Shown: piece after piece, positions 1 through 4,839 of the stretch
Layout of the letters: the number at the start of each line of letters is the position of its first letter
Numbering within the stretch: position 1 is the first letter of the stretch
From: Propionibacteriaceae bacterium
Lineage (GTDB): Bacteria > Actinomycetota > Actinomycetes > Propionibacteriales > Propionibacteriaceae
Assembly: GCA_031260385.1 (NCBI GenBank)
Contig: JAIRKB010000290.1
Span: 1 to 6,484, forward strand
Direction of reading: 5' to 3'
DNA: 6,484 bases
Program-made: the position numbers and the translations under genes
The notes under the pieces: model-generated
What the model saw: the letters and a program-made list of their open reading frames with translations, nothing else
What the model was told of the DNA's origin: nothing
Databases searched by the model: none

Positions 1-220
1 CTACGGCTCGGTCGGCATGGATCCGATCGAACGGACTCGCGACCTGCCCGGCGACCTGCAGCCCGGTTTCCTTGGTCCGGGCGACTCGGTCACCGGTAAT
101 GTCACCTTTGATGTCGAACGCCAGCCGCTAATGCTCATTCTTGGTAGTTACGACCCGAGCTACAACCCGAATCTGCCGGCCTGGGTCGACCAGTTGTCCG
201 CCCTACCAGTTGAGGGTTGA
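1..220 (+). CDS. C-terminal fragment of a DUF4352/telokin-like Ig-domain protein (5' truncated)
   Basis: The reading frame is open from base 2, so the gene begins upstream of the window; only about 72 C-terminal residues are seen. It ends in TGA at 218-220, directly followed by an out-of-gene TAG. The visible part contains GFLGPGDSVTGNVTFDV, which matches the hallmark end of DUF4352/telokin-like domains: a Pro-Gly-Glu/Asp turn, then a Ser/Thr-Gly-x-hydrophobic-x-Phe-x-Val strand, then a last hydrophobic strand (LMLILG). In known families this fold sits outside the membrane on lipoproteins or single-pass membrane proteins, so a surface location is inferred; signal peptide, lipobox or membrane helix would lie off-window. 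The last ~20 residues (YDPSYNPNLPAW onward) extend beyond the usual domain end. The ATG at 17 is internal, not a start. No function can be assigned. The family call rests on motif recall only. Confidence 0.6.
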   Translation, partial: YGSVGMDPIERTRDLPGDLQPGFLGPGDSVTGNVTFDVERQPLMLILGSYDPSYNPNLPAWVDQLSALPVEG

Positions 221-245
221 TAGCCCTTGTCTGAACATGGACAAT
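217..245 (+). promoter_or_regulatory. Possible promoter for the acyl-CoA ligase gene
   Basis: TTGATA (217-222) and GACAAT (240-245) are 17 bp apart and resemble sigma-70-type -35 and -10 hexamers. The -35 would overlap the stop codon of the upstream gene. The predicted start near 252 would place the half-site cluster at 260-296 just downstream, as in road-block repression. TTGTCT at 227-232 is a competing -35. This is an inspection-level guess; an mRNA start has not been shown. Confidence 0.3.
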
Positions 246-259
246 ACACTCCTACACCC

Positions 260-296
260 TAACTTACGGTAGCGTTACTTACGAGCCCGTAAGTTA
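260..296 (+). promoter_or_regulatory. Probable TetR-type operator: three ACTTACG half-sites
   Basis: TAACTTACGG (260-269) and CCGTAAGTTA (287-296) form a perfect 10-bp inverted repeat with a 17-bp spacer. A third half-site, ACTTACG at 277-283, pairs with CGTAAGT at 288-294 as a second, tighter palindrome with a 4-bp centre (AGCC). So one right-hand half-site can pair with either of two left-hand ones. It lies 30-66 bp before the GTG of the acyl-CoA ligase. Palindromes built on TTAC/GTAA are usual for TetR-family regulators of fatty-acid genes, so a fatty-acid-responsive repressor encoded elsewhere is inferred. There is no T-run after the repeat, so a terminator is less likely. Confidence 0.55.
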
Positions 297-313
297 CGGC
301 CGAGTGTGTTAGC

Positions 314-320
314 AAAGGAA
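314..320 (+). promoter_or_regulatory. Ribosome binding site fixing the GTG start of fadD
   Basis: AAAGGAA sits 5 nt before GTG 326-328. No in-frame ATG lies nearby, so this site decides the non-ATG start. Confidence 0.7.
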
Positions 321-325
321 CACCG

Positions 326-2020
326 GTGAACCCAACTGCTTTCTACCAACCTGGGGTACCAACCGAAATCGACCCACCGACTGATTCGCTGGTGCAGATC
401 ATTGAACAGGCGGCCGCCCGTGGCGGGAAGCTGGTCGCGACAGACTTTTTTGGCCGGACCACCACCTTCGCTGAGTTGCGTGATCAGATTCTGCGCGTCG
501 CTGAGGGTTTGCGTCGCCTCGGGGTTCGCCGTGGTGATCGGGTCGCCATCATTCTGCCGAACTGCCCCCAGCATATCGTCGCCTTCTTTGCGATTCTGCG
601 CTTAGGCGCTTATGTCGTCGAGCACAATCCGCTCTACACCCCCCGCGAGTTGCGCCACATGTTCGAGGACCATTCCGCCCGGGTGGTGATCGCCTGGGAT
701 GCCGCGGTCAAGAACCTGCGCGCCCTGCCGGCCGATATTGAGTTTGACCATGTGATTTCGGTGAATCTTCTAAAGGAGTTCCCCCTTGTCAAACGCCTAG
801 CCCTCAAGTTGCCGGTGCCAAGTCTGCGGGCGATGCGCAAGAAGCTGACCGAGAAGGTCAAGAACACCATCACCTGGGAGACCTTGCTCACCTCGCGCCC
901 GCTCAAGCGCAGCTACCCCCGCCCGGGAGTCACCGACATCGCCGCCATCCAATACACCTCCGGCACCACGGGGCTGCCGAAGGGGGCGATCCTCACTCAC
1001 AGCAATCTCTACACCAATGCCCGCCAAGCCGAAGCCTGGATGCCGGATATTCGCGACGACGAGGAGGTTTTCTACGCCGTCTTGCCTTTCTTCCACGGCT
1101 ACGGGCTGACCTACATGCTCTACTCCCTGGTCAAGCGTGCCCGCCTGCACCTGTTCCCGACCTTCGATGTCAACATGGTCCTCGACGTCGCCAAGAAGAA
1201 CCCGCCAACCGTGCTCTGCGCCGTCCCGCCAATCTTTGAAGCCTTGACTTTGGGGGCGAAGCGCCGCCGGATCTCGCTGAAGACCGCCCGCTGGTCAATG
1301 TCGGGAGCGATGAGTCTCTCCCTGGATGTCACCCAGGCCTGGGAGAACCTGACCGGTGGCAAGTTGATTGAGGGGTACGGGATGACCGAGGCCTCACCGG
1401 TGGCGCTCGGCAATCCGTTCCATGAGGCCCGCCGCATTGGTACGATCGGGCTGCCTTTCCCTTCGACCCAGGTCAAGGTCGTCGACGCTGATGACTGGAC
1501 CAAAGAGGTCCCCACCGGCGAGCGCGGTGAGCTGCTCATCCGCGGCCCCCAGGTCTTCCAGGGCTATTGGAATAATCCGACCGAAACCGAGCGTACCCTC
1601 CTCCCCGGTGGCTGGCTGGCTTCCGGCGATATCGTCACCCAGGATGCCGAAGGTTTTGTCACCGTCGTTGATCGCAAGAAAGAGCTCATCATCACCTCGG
1701 GGTTTAATATCTCCCCGACCGAAGTGGAGTTAGTCCTGAAATCACACCCAGCGATCCAAGATGCCGCCGTGGTGGGGCTACCCCACCCACACTCTGGCGA
1801 AATGGTCGCCGCTGGGGTAGTCGCCGCTGAAGGCCACACGATTGATCAAGACGAAATCCGCGCTTTCTGCAAGACTCGACTGGCGGGATACAAAGTGCCC
1901 CGGCGGATCATCGCCCTAGACTCTTTCCCGAAATCCCTGCTCGGCAAGGTGCTTCGCGCTGAGGTGAAGGCGATCCTCGTCCATTCCGTGGGCACTAAAC
2001 CCTTGGGCACTAAACCCTGA
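326..2020 (+). CDS. fadD: Long-chain fatty-acid--CoA ligase (AMP-forming, FadD type)
   Basis: This 564-residue enzyme of the ANL superfamily activates a fatty acid with ATP to an acyl-AMP and then to acyl-CoA, in the cytoplasm or on the inner membrane face. All core motifs are present in order: P-loop YTSGTTGLPKG at 210-220, the PFFHGYG segment with His257, EGYGMTE at 349-355, SGD at 433-435, DRKKE at 449-453 (hinge before the mobile C-terminal domain), and GK with the adenylation Lys at 541 (PKSLLGKVLR). The length is normal for the family. The GTG start at 326 is chosen because AAAGGAA (314-320) lies 5 nt upstream. Chain-length preference cannot be read from sequence; medium-chain or aryl acids are possible. 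The C-terminus carries a five-residue duplication (VGTKP-LGTKP) made by a 15-bp tandem repeat, and the last 11 bp overlap the convergent gene. It is probably controlled by the half-site cluster at 260-296. Confidence 0.93.
   Translation: MNPTAFYQPGVPTEIDPPTDSLVQIIEQAAARGGKLVATDFFGRTTTFAELRDQILRVAEGLRRLGVRRGDRVAIILPNCPQHIVAFFAILRLGAYVVEHNPLYTPRELRHMFEDHSARVVIAWDAAVKNLRALPADIEFDHVISVNLLKEFPLVKRLALKLPVPSLRAMRKKLTEKVKNTITWETLLTSRPLKRSYPRPGVTDIAAIQYTSGTTGLPKGAILTHSNLYTNARQAEAWMPDIRDDEEVFYAVLPFFHGYGLTYMLYSLVKRARLHLFPTFDVNMVLDVAKKNPPTVLCAVPPIFEALTLGAKRRRISLKTARWSMSGAMSLSLDVTQAWENLTGGKLIEGYGMTEASPVALGNPFHEARRIGTIGLPFPSTQVKVVDADDWTKEVPTGERGELLIRGPQVFQGYWNNPTETERTLLPGGWLASGDIVTQDAEGFVTVVDRKKELIITSGFNISPTEVELVLKSHPAIQDAAVVGLPHPHSGEMVAAGVVAAEGHTIDQDEIRAFCKTRLAGYKVPRRIIALDSFPKSLLGKVLRAEVKAILVHSVGTKPLGTKP
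1989..2018 (+). repeat. 15-bp tandem duplication at the convergent gene ends
   Basis: TGGGCACTAAACCCT occurs twice with no gap (1989-2003 and 2004-2018), without mismatch. Being a multiple of three it keeps frame and adds five residues (GTKP repeated) to the acyl-CoA ligase tail. The opposite-strand gene ends at a TAG (complement of 2010-2012) inside the second copy, and the first copy holds a second in-frame TAG (complement of 1995-1997). Replication slippage is the simple explanation. Confidence 0.9.
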
Positions 2021-2723
2021 TCTTGACCGGGTGTTTGGTTGTGGCGCCGACGACGAGGTTGACTCGACTCGCGGCGTCCCAGGGAACTTGGAAGATGAAA
2101 TAACCCGAAGCCATCTCCCCGGCTGGCACTGGGGTATGCAACCCATAGTCAATATAACCCTGGTTGATGAGCAACCCGTTGAAGTAAGCCATGGCTTCGG
2201 GATCGATACCATAGCGTTGACCAGACAAGCTTTCGAGTAGAACGTCATCTACGGGCCAATGAAAGGCCTCGTTTTGACCGCGATAGGTCGCGGTGGCGGG
2301 GACGAGGACATAGTAGTTTCCCCACTCGGGAACCAGCGCCCCGATCTCCGAGGTGGCTTGGGCCGAGCCGGTCGCCACATAGTCAACCTCCTCACCAACG
2401 CCATATTCCACGGTCACCGTGTCGTCAACGGCGGGCCCGAAAAAGATGCCCAGAAGCTGGGAGTATCCGTAGATAATCACCCCGATGACCACAACTATCA
2501 CTAGACCGGAGGTCAGGATTCCCACCTTAAAACCCCAAGTGGCGGGTTTCTTGGGTTTCTTGGGTTTCTTGGCCCGTACGGTCTTGGCGGTCTTACCTAG
2601 GTGGGGAGGGGGTTCAATCGCGGCGGGAGTCTCCTCGGCGCCAAGCGGTCGCGGTTGGGCATTGGTCGCCCAGACTTGCACCACTGTGGCTGTGGGATCA
2701 TCAGGAGCGGCCGGTTGCGACAT
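2010..2723 (-). CDS. Single-pass membrane protein with extracytoplasmic DUF4352-like domain
   Basis: The product has 237 residues. Residues 1-64 are hydrophilic, rich in Pro/Ala then Lys, and include three KKP repeats (52-60). One hydrophobic helix follows at about 66-88 (VGILTSGLVIVVVIGVIIYGY). With Lys before and acidic residues after, the N-terminus should be inside and the C-terminus outside. Residues ~103-237 form a beta-rich domain: YYVLVPATATY at 137-147 and PAGEMASGYFIFQVPWDA at 200-217 match the first strand and the PGE-SG-FxVP signature of DUF4352/telokin-like domains. No cysteine or enzyme motif is seen, so a structural or ligand-binding surface role is inferred; the function is unknown. 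The ATG at 2723 is the first start. Upstream, AGGA is 12 nt away, while TAGTCT ends 6 nt before ATG, which fits a leaderless transcript. It converges with fadD and overlaps it by 11 bp. Confidence 0.8.
   Translation of the reverse strand: MSQPAAPDDPTATVVQVWATNAQPRPLGAEETPAAIEPPPHLGKTAKTVRAKKPKKPKKPATWGFKVGILTSGLVIVVVIGVIIYGYSQLLGIFFGPAVDDTVTVEYGVGEEVDYVATGSAQATSEIGALVPEWGNYYVLVPATATYRGQNEAFHWPVDDVLLESLSGQRYGIDPEAMAYFNGLLINQGYIDYGLHTPVPAGEMASGYFIFQVPWDAASRVNLVVGATTKHPVKIRV
2544..2570 (-). repeat. Three tandem 9-bp units encoding Lys-Lys-Pro
   Basis: GGGTTTCTT is repeated three times without mismatch (2544-2552, 2553-2561, 2562-2570); on the coding strand each unit is AAGAAACCC. It yields KKPKKPKKP just before the membrane helix, a positive-inside anchor. 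Identical codons suggest recent slippage expansion and possible copy-number variation between strains. Confidence 0.85.
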
Positions 2724-2761
2724 GATACAAGACTATCCTAAGAAGTCAGCGACCTCGGTGC

Positions 2762-2821
2762 GTGGGATCGGGTCGGCCAACTGCGGGGGGAAAACGCGTC
2801 GGCCGACCCTTGTGATCCCGC
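2762..2821. repeat. Long inverted repeat / potential hairpin
   Basis: The arm GGGTCGGCC (2770-2778) pairs perfectly with GGCCGACCC (2801-2809). After a 4-nt bulge (2810-2813), GGGATC (2764-2769) pairs with GATCCC (2814-2819), and one G-U and one G-C pair extend it to 2762/2821. That is 17 pairs around a 22-nt loop holding a G6A4 run. The right arm also contains a perfect 10-bp palindrome, GTCGGCCGAC (2798-2807). No T-run follows on either strand, so an intrinsic terminator is not supported. An operator, an RNA structure or a cruciform are all possible. Confidence 0.7.
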
Positions 2822-2897
2822 AGACCCAATCCGGAGGGGGGTAACCGGGGGTCCTTCGCGTGTTTTTAGTCGACACTCAGTCCACTCAAACAGGCCC

Positions 2898-2923
2898 CTC
2901 CAACGGTGGATCTCCCGTTGGAG
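2898..2923. repeat. Perfect 9-bp inverted repeat
   Basis: CTCCAACGG (2898-2906) and CCGTTGGAG (2915-2923) flank an 8-nt loop. No T-tract follows in either direction, so it is not a standard terminator. It lies about 130 bp before the lacI-type start, upstream of the best promoter candidate, so it may be a protein-binding site rather than part of the lacI mRNA. Confidence 0.65.
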
Positions 2924-2945
2924 TCGCTATCGCAAGATTATCATT

Positions 2946-2973
2946 ACTCAAACGATTACGTCAAACGTTAGCG
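2946..2973 (+). promoter_or_regulatory. Candidate regulator-binding boxes (TCAAACG repeats) upstream of lacI
   Basis: TCAAACG begins at 2948 and again at 2961 as near-identical 13-bp units (10 of 13 bases equal). The longer string ACTCAAAC at 2946-2953 also occurs at 2884-2891. LacI-family operators are usually palindromes with a central CG; AAACGTTA at 2963-2970 only approximates this. Autoregulation by the LacI protein is a reasonable inference but the site is not certain. Confidence 0.3.
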
Positions 2974-2991
2974 CGAGTAAGAGTGCGTTAT

Positions 2992-3020
2992 TTGGGGTTG
3001 TTTACCGGGCAATGTAATAT
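2992..3020 (+). promoter_or_regulatory. Likely promoter of the lacI-type gene
   Basis: TAATAT at 3015-3020 is a good -10 element, preceded directly by TG. TTGGGG at 2992-2997 is a plausible -35 at 17 bp. Transcription would start near 3027, giving a leader of about 27 nt that contains the AGGGAGA ribosome site at 3044-3050. Confidence 0.45.
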
Positions 3021-3043
3021 GTCAGTTGACCACTTAAAAACCC

Positions 3044-3050
3044 AGGGAGA
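3044..3050 (+). promoter_or_regulatory. Ribosome binding site for the GTG start of the LacI gene
   Basis: AGGGAGA ends 3 nt before GTG 3054-3056, slightly close but the only good match. The ATG at 3064 is out of frame, so GTG is preferred. Confidence 0.6.
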
Positions 3051-3053
3051 ACC

Positions 3054-4094
3054 GTGCCAATCAATGGCAATCAACGCCCCACTCAGCGCCAGATCGCCGC
3101 TCAAGTTGGGGTCAGCGTCGCCACCGTTTCGCGGATCCTCAACGCCCAAGAAACTAAGCCGGAACGCTGGGCCTCCCCCAAGACCGTCGCCGCCATTCAA
3201 GCCGCCGCCGCTGAACTCGGCTACCGGCGTAATGCCCTGGCAGTCGGCTTGCGCACCCAGAGGTCGCATACCATTGGCGTGCTTTTGGCTGGCCTCGGCG
3301 ACGATCCCACAGCCAGAATCGTCGCCGGGATTGACGAGGTCGCCCGGGAACACAACCTCACCACCTTGGTGACGACCACCGATGATAACCCCACCTTGCG
3401 CACCGAGCGGACCTTCTCGATGTTGGATCGGTCGGTTGATGGCCTGATCTTCGCCGATGCCCACCTCGAAGAGTCTTTCCTCGACCAGCTCCAAGCCCTC
3501 AATATCCCTTTCACCCTCGTCCAACGGCGTCATCGCCACCATGTCGGGGTTACCGCCGACGACCTGATGGCGGGTACCCTGGCAGCGGACCACCTGATCA
3601 ACTCTGGCCGCCAGCAGTTGGCCGTCATCACCGCTCCCCGCTATATGTCGACGGGCTACGAACGTACGAAAGCTTACGTCGAACGGGTCGCCCAAGCTGG
3701 ACTAGCCGAACCAAGAGTGCTCGAAACCGGGGTCGATGTTGAGGCCGGTCGCCAAGCTGCCTTGATATTGCTCGACGGCCAAGGCTGGACCCCTAATGGC
3801 GTCTTCGCCACTGACGATTCCGCCGCGCTGGGAGCGATCGGGGTGTTCCGCCAGCGCGGCTGGAGGGTGCCTGAGGATATCGCGGTGATCGGTTGTCACG
3901 ATACGCCCACCGCTGCGGCCACCGGGTTGTCAAGTCTGAGCACCGACCTCAAGGCGATGGGTCGCCGAGCCATGGAACTACTCTTAGACCGCTTCGCTGG
4001 GCTTGAGATCGAATCCGAACGCCTACCGGTGAGCCTTAGGGTGCGTCATTCCACCGACCCCAACCAACCAATCGGCACCACACGCGCCGAATAG
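3054..4094 (+). CDS. LacI/GalR-family transcriptional regulator
   Basis: The 346-residue protein has the full LacI layout. The N-terminal helix-turn-helix is at about 9-30 (TQRQIAAQVGVSVATVSRIL), the hinge helix region at about 56-70 (LGYRRNALAVGLRTQ), and a periplasmic-binding-protein-like effector domain from about 73 to 333, starting with HTIGVLLAGLGDD and including VDGLIFADA (128-136) and GVFATDDSAALGAI (249-262). Known relatives repress sugar-use genes and release DNA on binding a sugar; the ligand here cannot be told. GTG 3054 is chosen because AGGGAGA (3044-3050) precedes it by 3 nt and the HTH begins 9 residues in, as usual. The stretch between HTH and hinge (AQETKPERWASPKT) looks about six residues longer than the typical NGSxxVSPET. 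No transporter or glycosidase is adjacent within the window, so its targets are probably elsewhere. It ends 7 bp from the convergent GroES-like gene. Confidence 0.93.
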   Translation: MPINGNQRPTQRQIAAQVGVSVATVSRILNAQETKPERWASPKTVAAIQAAAAELGYRRNALAVGLRTQRSHTIGVLLAGLGDDPTARIVAGIDEVAREHNLTTLVTTTDDNPTLRTERTFSMLDRSVDGLIFADAHLEESFLDQLQALNIPFTLVQRRHRHHVGVTADDLMAGTLAADHLINSGRQQLAVITAPRYMSTGYERTKAYVERVAQAGLAEPRVLETGVDVEAGRQAALILLDGQGWTPNGVFATDDSAALGAIGVFRQRGWRVPEDIAVIGCHDTPTAAATGLSSLSTDLKAMGRRAMELLLDRFAGLEIESERLPVSLRVRHSTDPNQPIGTTRAE

Positions 4095-4101
4095 GAGCGC
4101 G

Positions 4102-4431
4102 CTAGAGATAGAGCCCGGCGTGTTCTTCGAGCCGTGTCGTCGCTAGGGCGTGGAGGTCACGCTCCCGCAATAAGACAAAGACCTCGGCGCGTAACTCCAC
4201 TTCAGCGACATCCTCAGGGTCAAATAACACCCGATCGCCGACCTTGACCGAACGGACATTCGGCCCCACCGCCATCACCTGAGCCCAAGCGAGACGACGC
4301 CCCATCTTGACAGTCGCCGGGATCAGAATCCCGCCCCCCGATTTCCGTTCCCCTTCGGACTCCCCAGAAACCAGGATCCGATCGTGAAGCATGTGGATCG
4401 GTAGTGGCTCATCAACCCTGGCGCGAGTCAT
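4102..4431 (-). CDS. GroES-family co-chaperonin-like protein (actinobacterial variant)
   Basis: This 109-residue protein carries the GroES beta-barrel core: MLHDRILV at 14-21, the mobile-loop segment ERKSGGGILIP at 28-38 with the hydrophobic ILI that in GroES contacts GroEL, and VKVGDRVLFDPEDVAEVE at 62-79. Compared with standard GroES, the roof hairpin after AVG (54-56) is cut to a few residues, and there is an N-terminal extension of about 12 residues plus a C-terminal tail ending GLYL. From memory, this variant with its GLYL tail is conserved in actinobacteria separately from the groES-groEL operon. The start chosen is ATG 4431, which overlaps the TGA of the DUF3618 gene (ATGA, 4428-4431); the longer open frame upstream to 4539 lies inside that gene and is rejected. 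No good ribosome site precedes it, so translational coupling is inferred. No groEL is seen here, so the partner is unknown. Confidence 0.88.
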   Translation of the reverse strand: MTRARVDEPLPIHMLHDRILVSGESEGERKSGGGILIPATVKMGRRLAWAQVMAVGPNVRSVKVGDRVLFDPEDVAEVELRAEVFVLLRERDLHALATTRLEEHAGLYL

Positions 4432-4733
4432 TTCTTGGCCGCCAGGGCTACGACAACCGCGATTGCGACGACCGTAGAGCCAATCGCAATCGCTTGAGTC
4501 CGCGGGCCCTCCGCGCCTAAGTAACAGCCCTTGAGCCAACCCAGTTTGGCGCGAAGCTGACGTTTGCTGTCGGCAAGCAGATCATCGGCTTCGGCTTTCA
4601 AGCCGACGACCGTACGGCGGGTGACGACGCGCGGATGCACCTGGGTCACCAGCGACGCCAGATTGTCCGCCAGACGCTGGCGGGCTTGGGCGATGCCAAG
4701 CTCGATTTCCTCTGGGGTGCGATGCTGCGCCAC
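4428..4733 (-). CDS. DUF3618 small membrane protein
   Basis: The 101-residue product begins with the DUF3618 signature: RTPEEIELGIAQARQRLADN (5-24), followed by LASLVTQVHPRVVTRRTV (25-42), an amphipathic helical stretch to about 66, and one C-terminal membrane helix at about 81-98 (AIAIGSTVVAIAVVVALA) ending AKK. A tail-anchored arrangement with the helical part in the cytoplasm is likely. The family is common in actinobacteria and some other bacteria and its role is not established. The GTG start at 4733 is fixed by a perfect AAGGAGG (complement of 4739-4745) 5 nt upstream. It is the first gene of an operon with the GroES-like gene, sharing the 4-bp ATGA overlap, so the two are probably made in a set ratio and may act together. 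Confidence 0.88.
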   Translation of the reverse strand: MAQHRTPEEIELGIAQARQRLADNLASLVTQVHPRVVTRRTVVGLKAEADDLLADSKRQLRAKLGWLKGCYLGAEGPRTQAIAIGSTVVAIAVVVALAAKK

Positions 4734-4738
4734 CGATG

Positions 4739-4746
4739 CCTCCTTA
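4739..4746 (-). promoter_or_regulatory. Strong Shine-Dalgarno for the DUF3618-GroES operon
   Basis: TAAGGAGG (complement of 4739-4746) is a near-perfect anti-16S match 5 nt before GTG 4733, the strongest ribosome site in the window. It supports the GTG start and a short 5' leader. Confidence 0.8.
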
Positions 4747-4806
4747 GATAGTCAACACCCCCAAGCTTAGCGCGCCTCAATGACATGAGCACGGCTTGTC
4801 CCTTCG

Positions 4807-4833
4807 TTGATTTCACATATCTAGAGCTAACAT
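4807..4833 (+). promoter_or_regulatory. Probable leaderless promoter of the peroxiredoxin gene
   Basis: TAACAT (4828-4833) matches the TANNNT -10 pattern and ends exactly 6 nt before ATG 4840, so transcription would start at or next to the A of the ATG. No Shine-Dalgarno precedes the ATG, which agrees. The -35 is poor: TTGATT (4807-4812) at 15 bp, or CGTTGA (4805-4810) at 17 bp. Leaderless mRNAs are common in actinobacteria. Confidence 0.5.
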
Positions 4834-4839
4834 GCCAAT

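Larger units (their letters stand above)
2724..3053. other. 330-bp non-coding divergent intergenic region
   Basis: This region separates the membrane-protein gene (minus) from the lacI-type gene (plus). No credible gene was found: the open frame through 2860-3372 runs out of phase into the lacI coding sequence and has no family likeness. The left part (about 2755-2860) is G+C rich with G-runs and a long inverted repeat; the right part (about 2930-3040) is clearly A+T richer and carries promoter-like and operator-like sequence. Individual elements are listed separately. Confidence 0.8.

Noticed and set aside
260..300. Inverted repeat as a terminator for the upstream gene
   Set aside because: The arms are A+T-rich, the spacer is 17 nt and no T-tract follows; the extra half-site fits an operator better.
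326..2020. Acyl-CoA ligase as a nonribosomal peptide or polyketide loading enzyme
   Set aside because: No carrier-protein or condensation domain is fused or adjacent, and the motif set and length match ordinary FadD-type ligases.
2898..2930. Hairpin as a rho-independent terminator
   Set aside because: No T-run on either strand and no gene ends into it from either side.
2724..3053. tRNA, riboswitch or CRISPR repeat in the intergenic region
   Set aside because: No cloverleaf, no known riboswitch core and no regularly spaced identical repeats could be recognised by eye.
2860..3372. Open frame of 170 codons on the + strand upstream of and into lacI
   Set aside because: It overlaps the well-supported lacI coding sequence out of phase, shows no family motif, and its first third covers an A+T-rich control region.
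2988..3695. Long minus-strand open frame (235 codons) opposite lacI
   Set aside because: It is fully antisense to the LacI protein and its Gly/Asp-rich composition is typical of a shadow frame in G+C-rich DNA.
4432..4539. N-terminal extension of the GroES-like protein starting at 4539
   Set aside because: The extra residues (Arg/Gly/Cys-rich) lie in the DUF3618 coding region in another frame; the ATG at 4431 with the ATGA overlap fits the family length.
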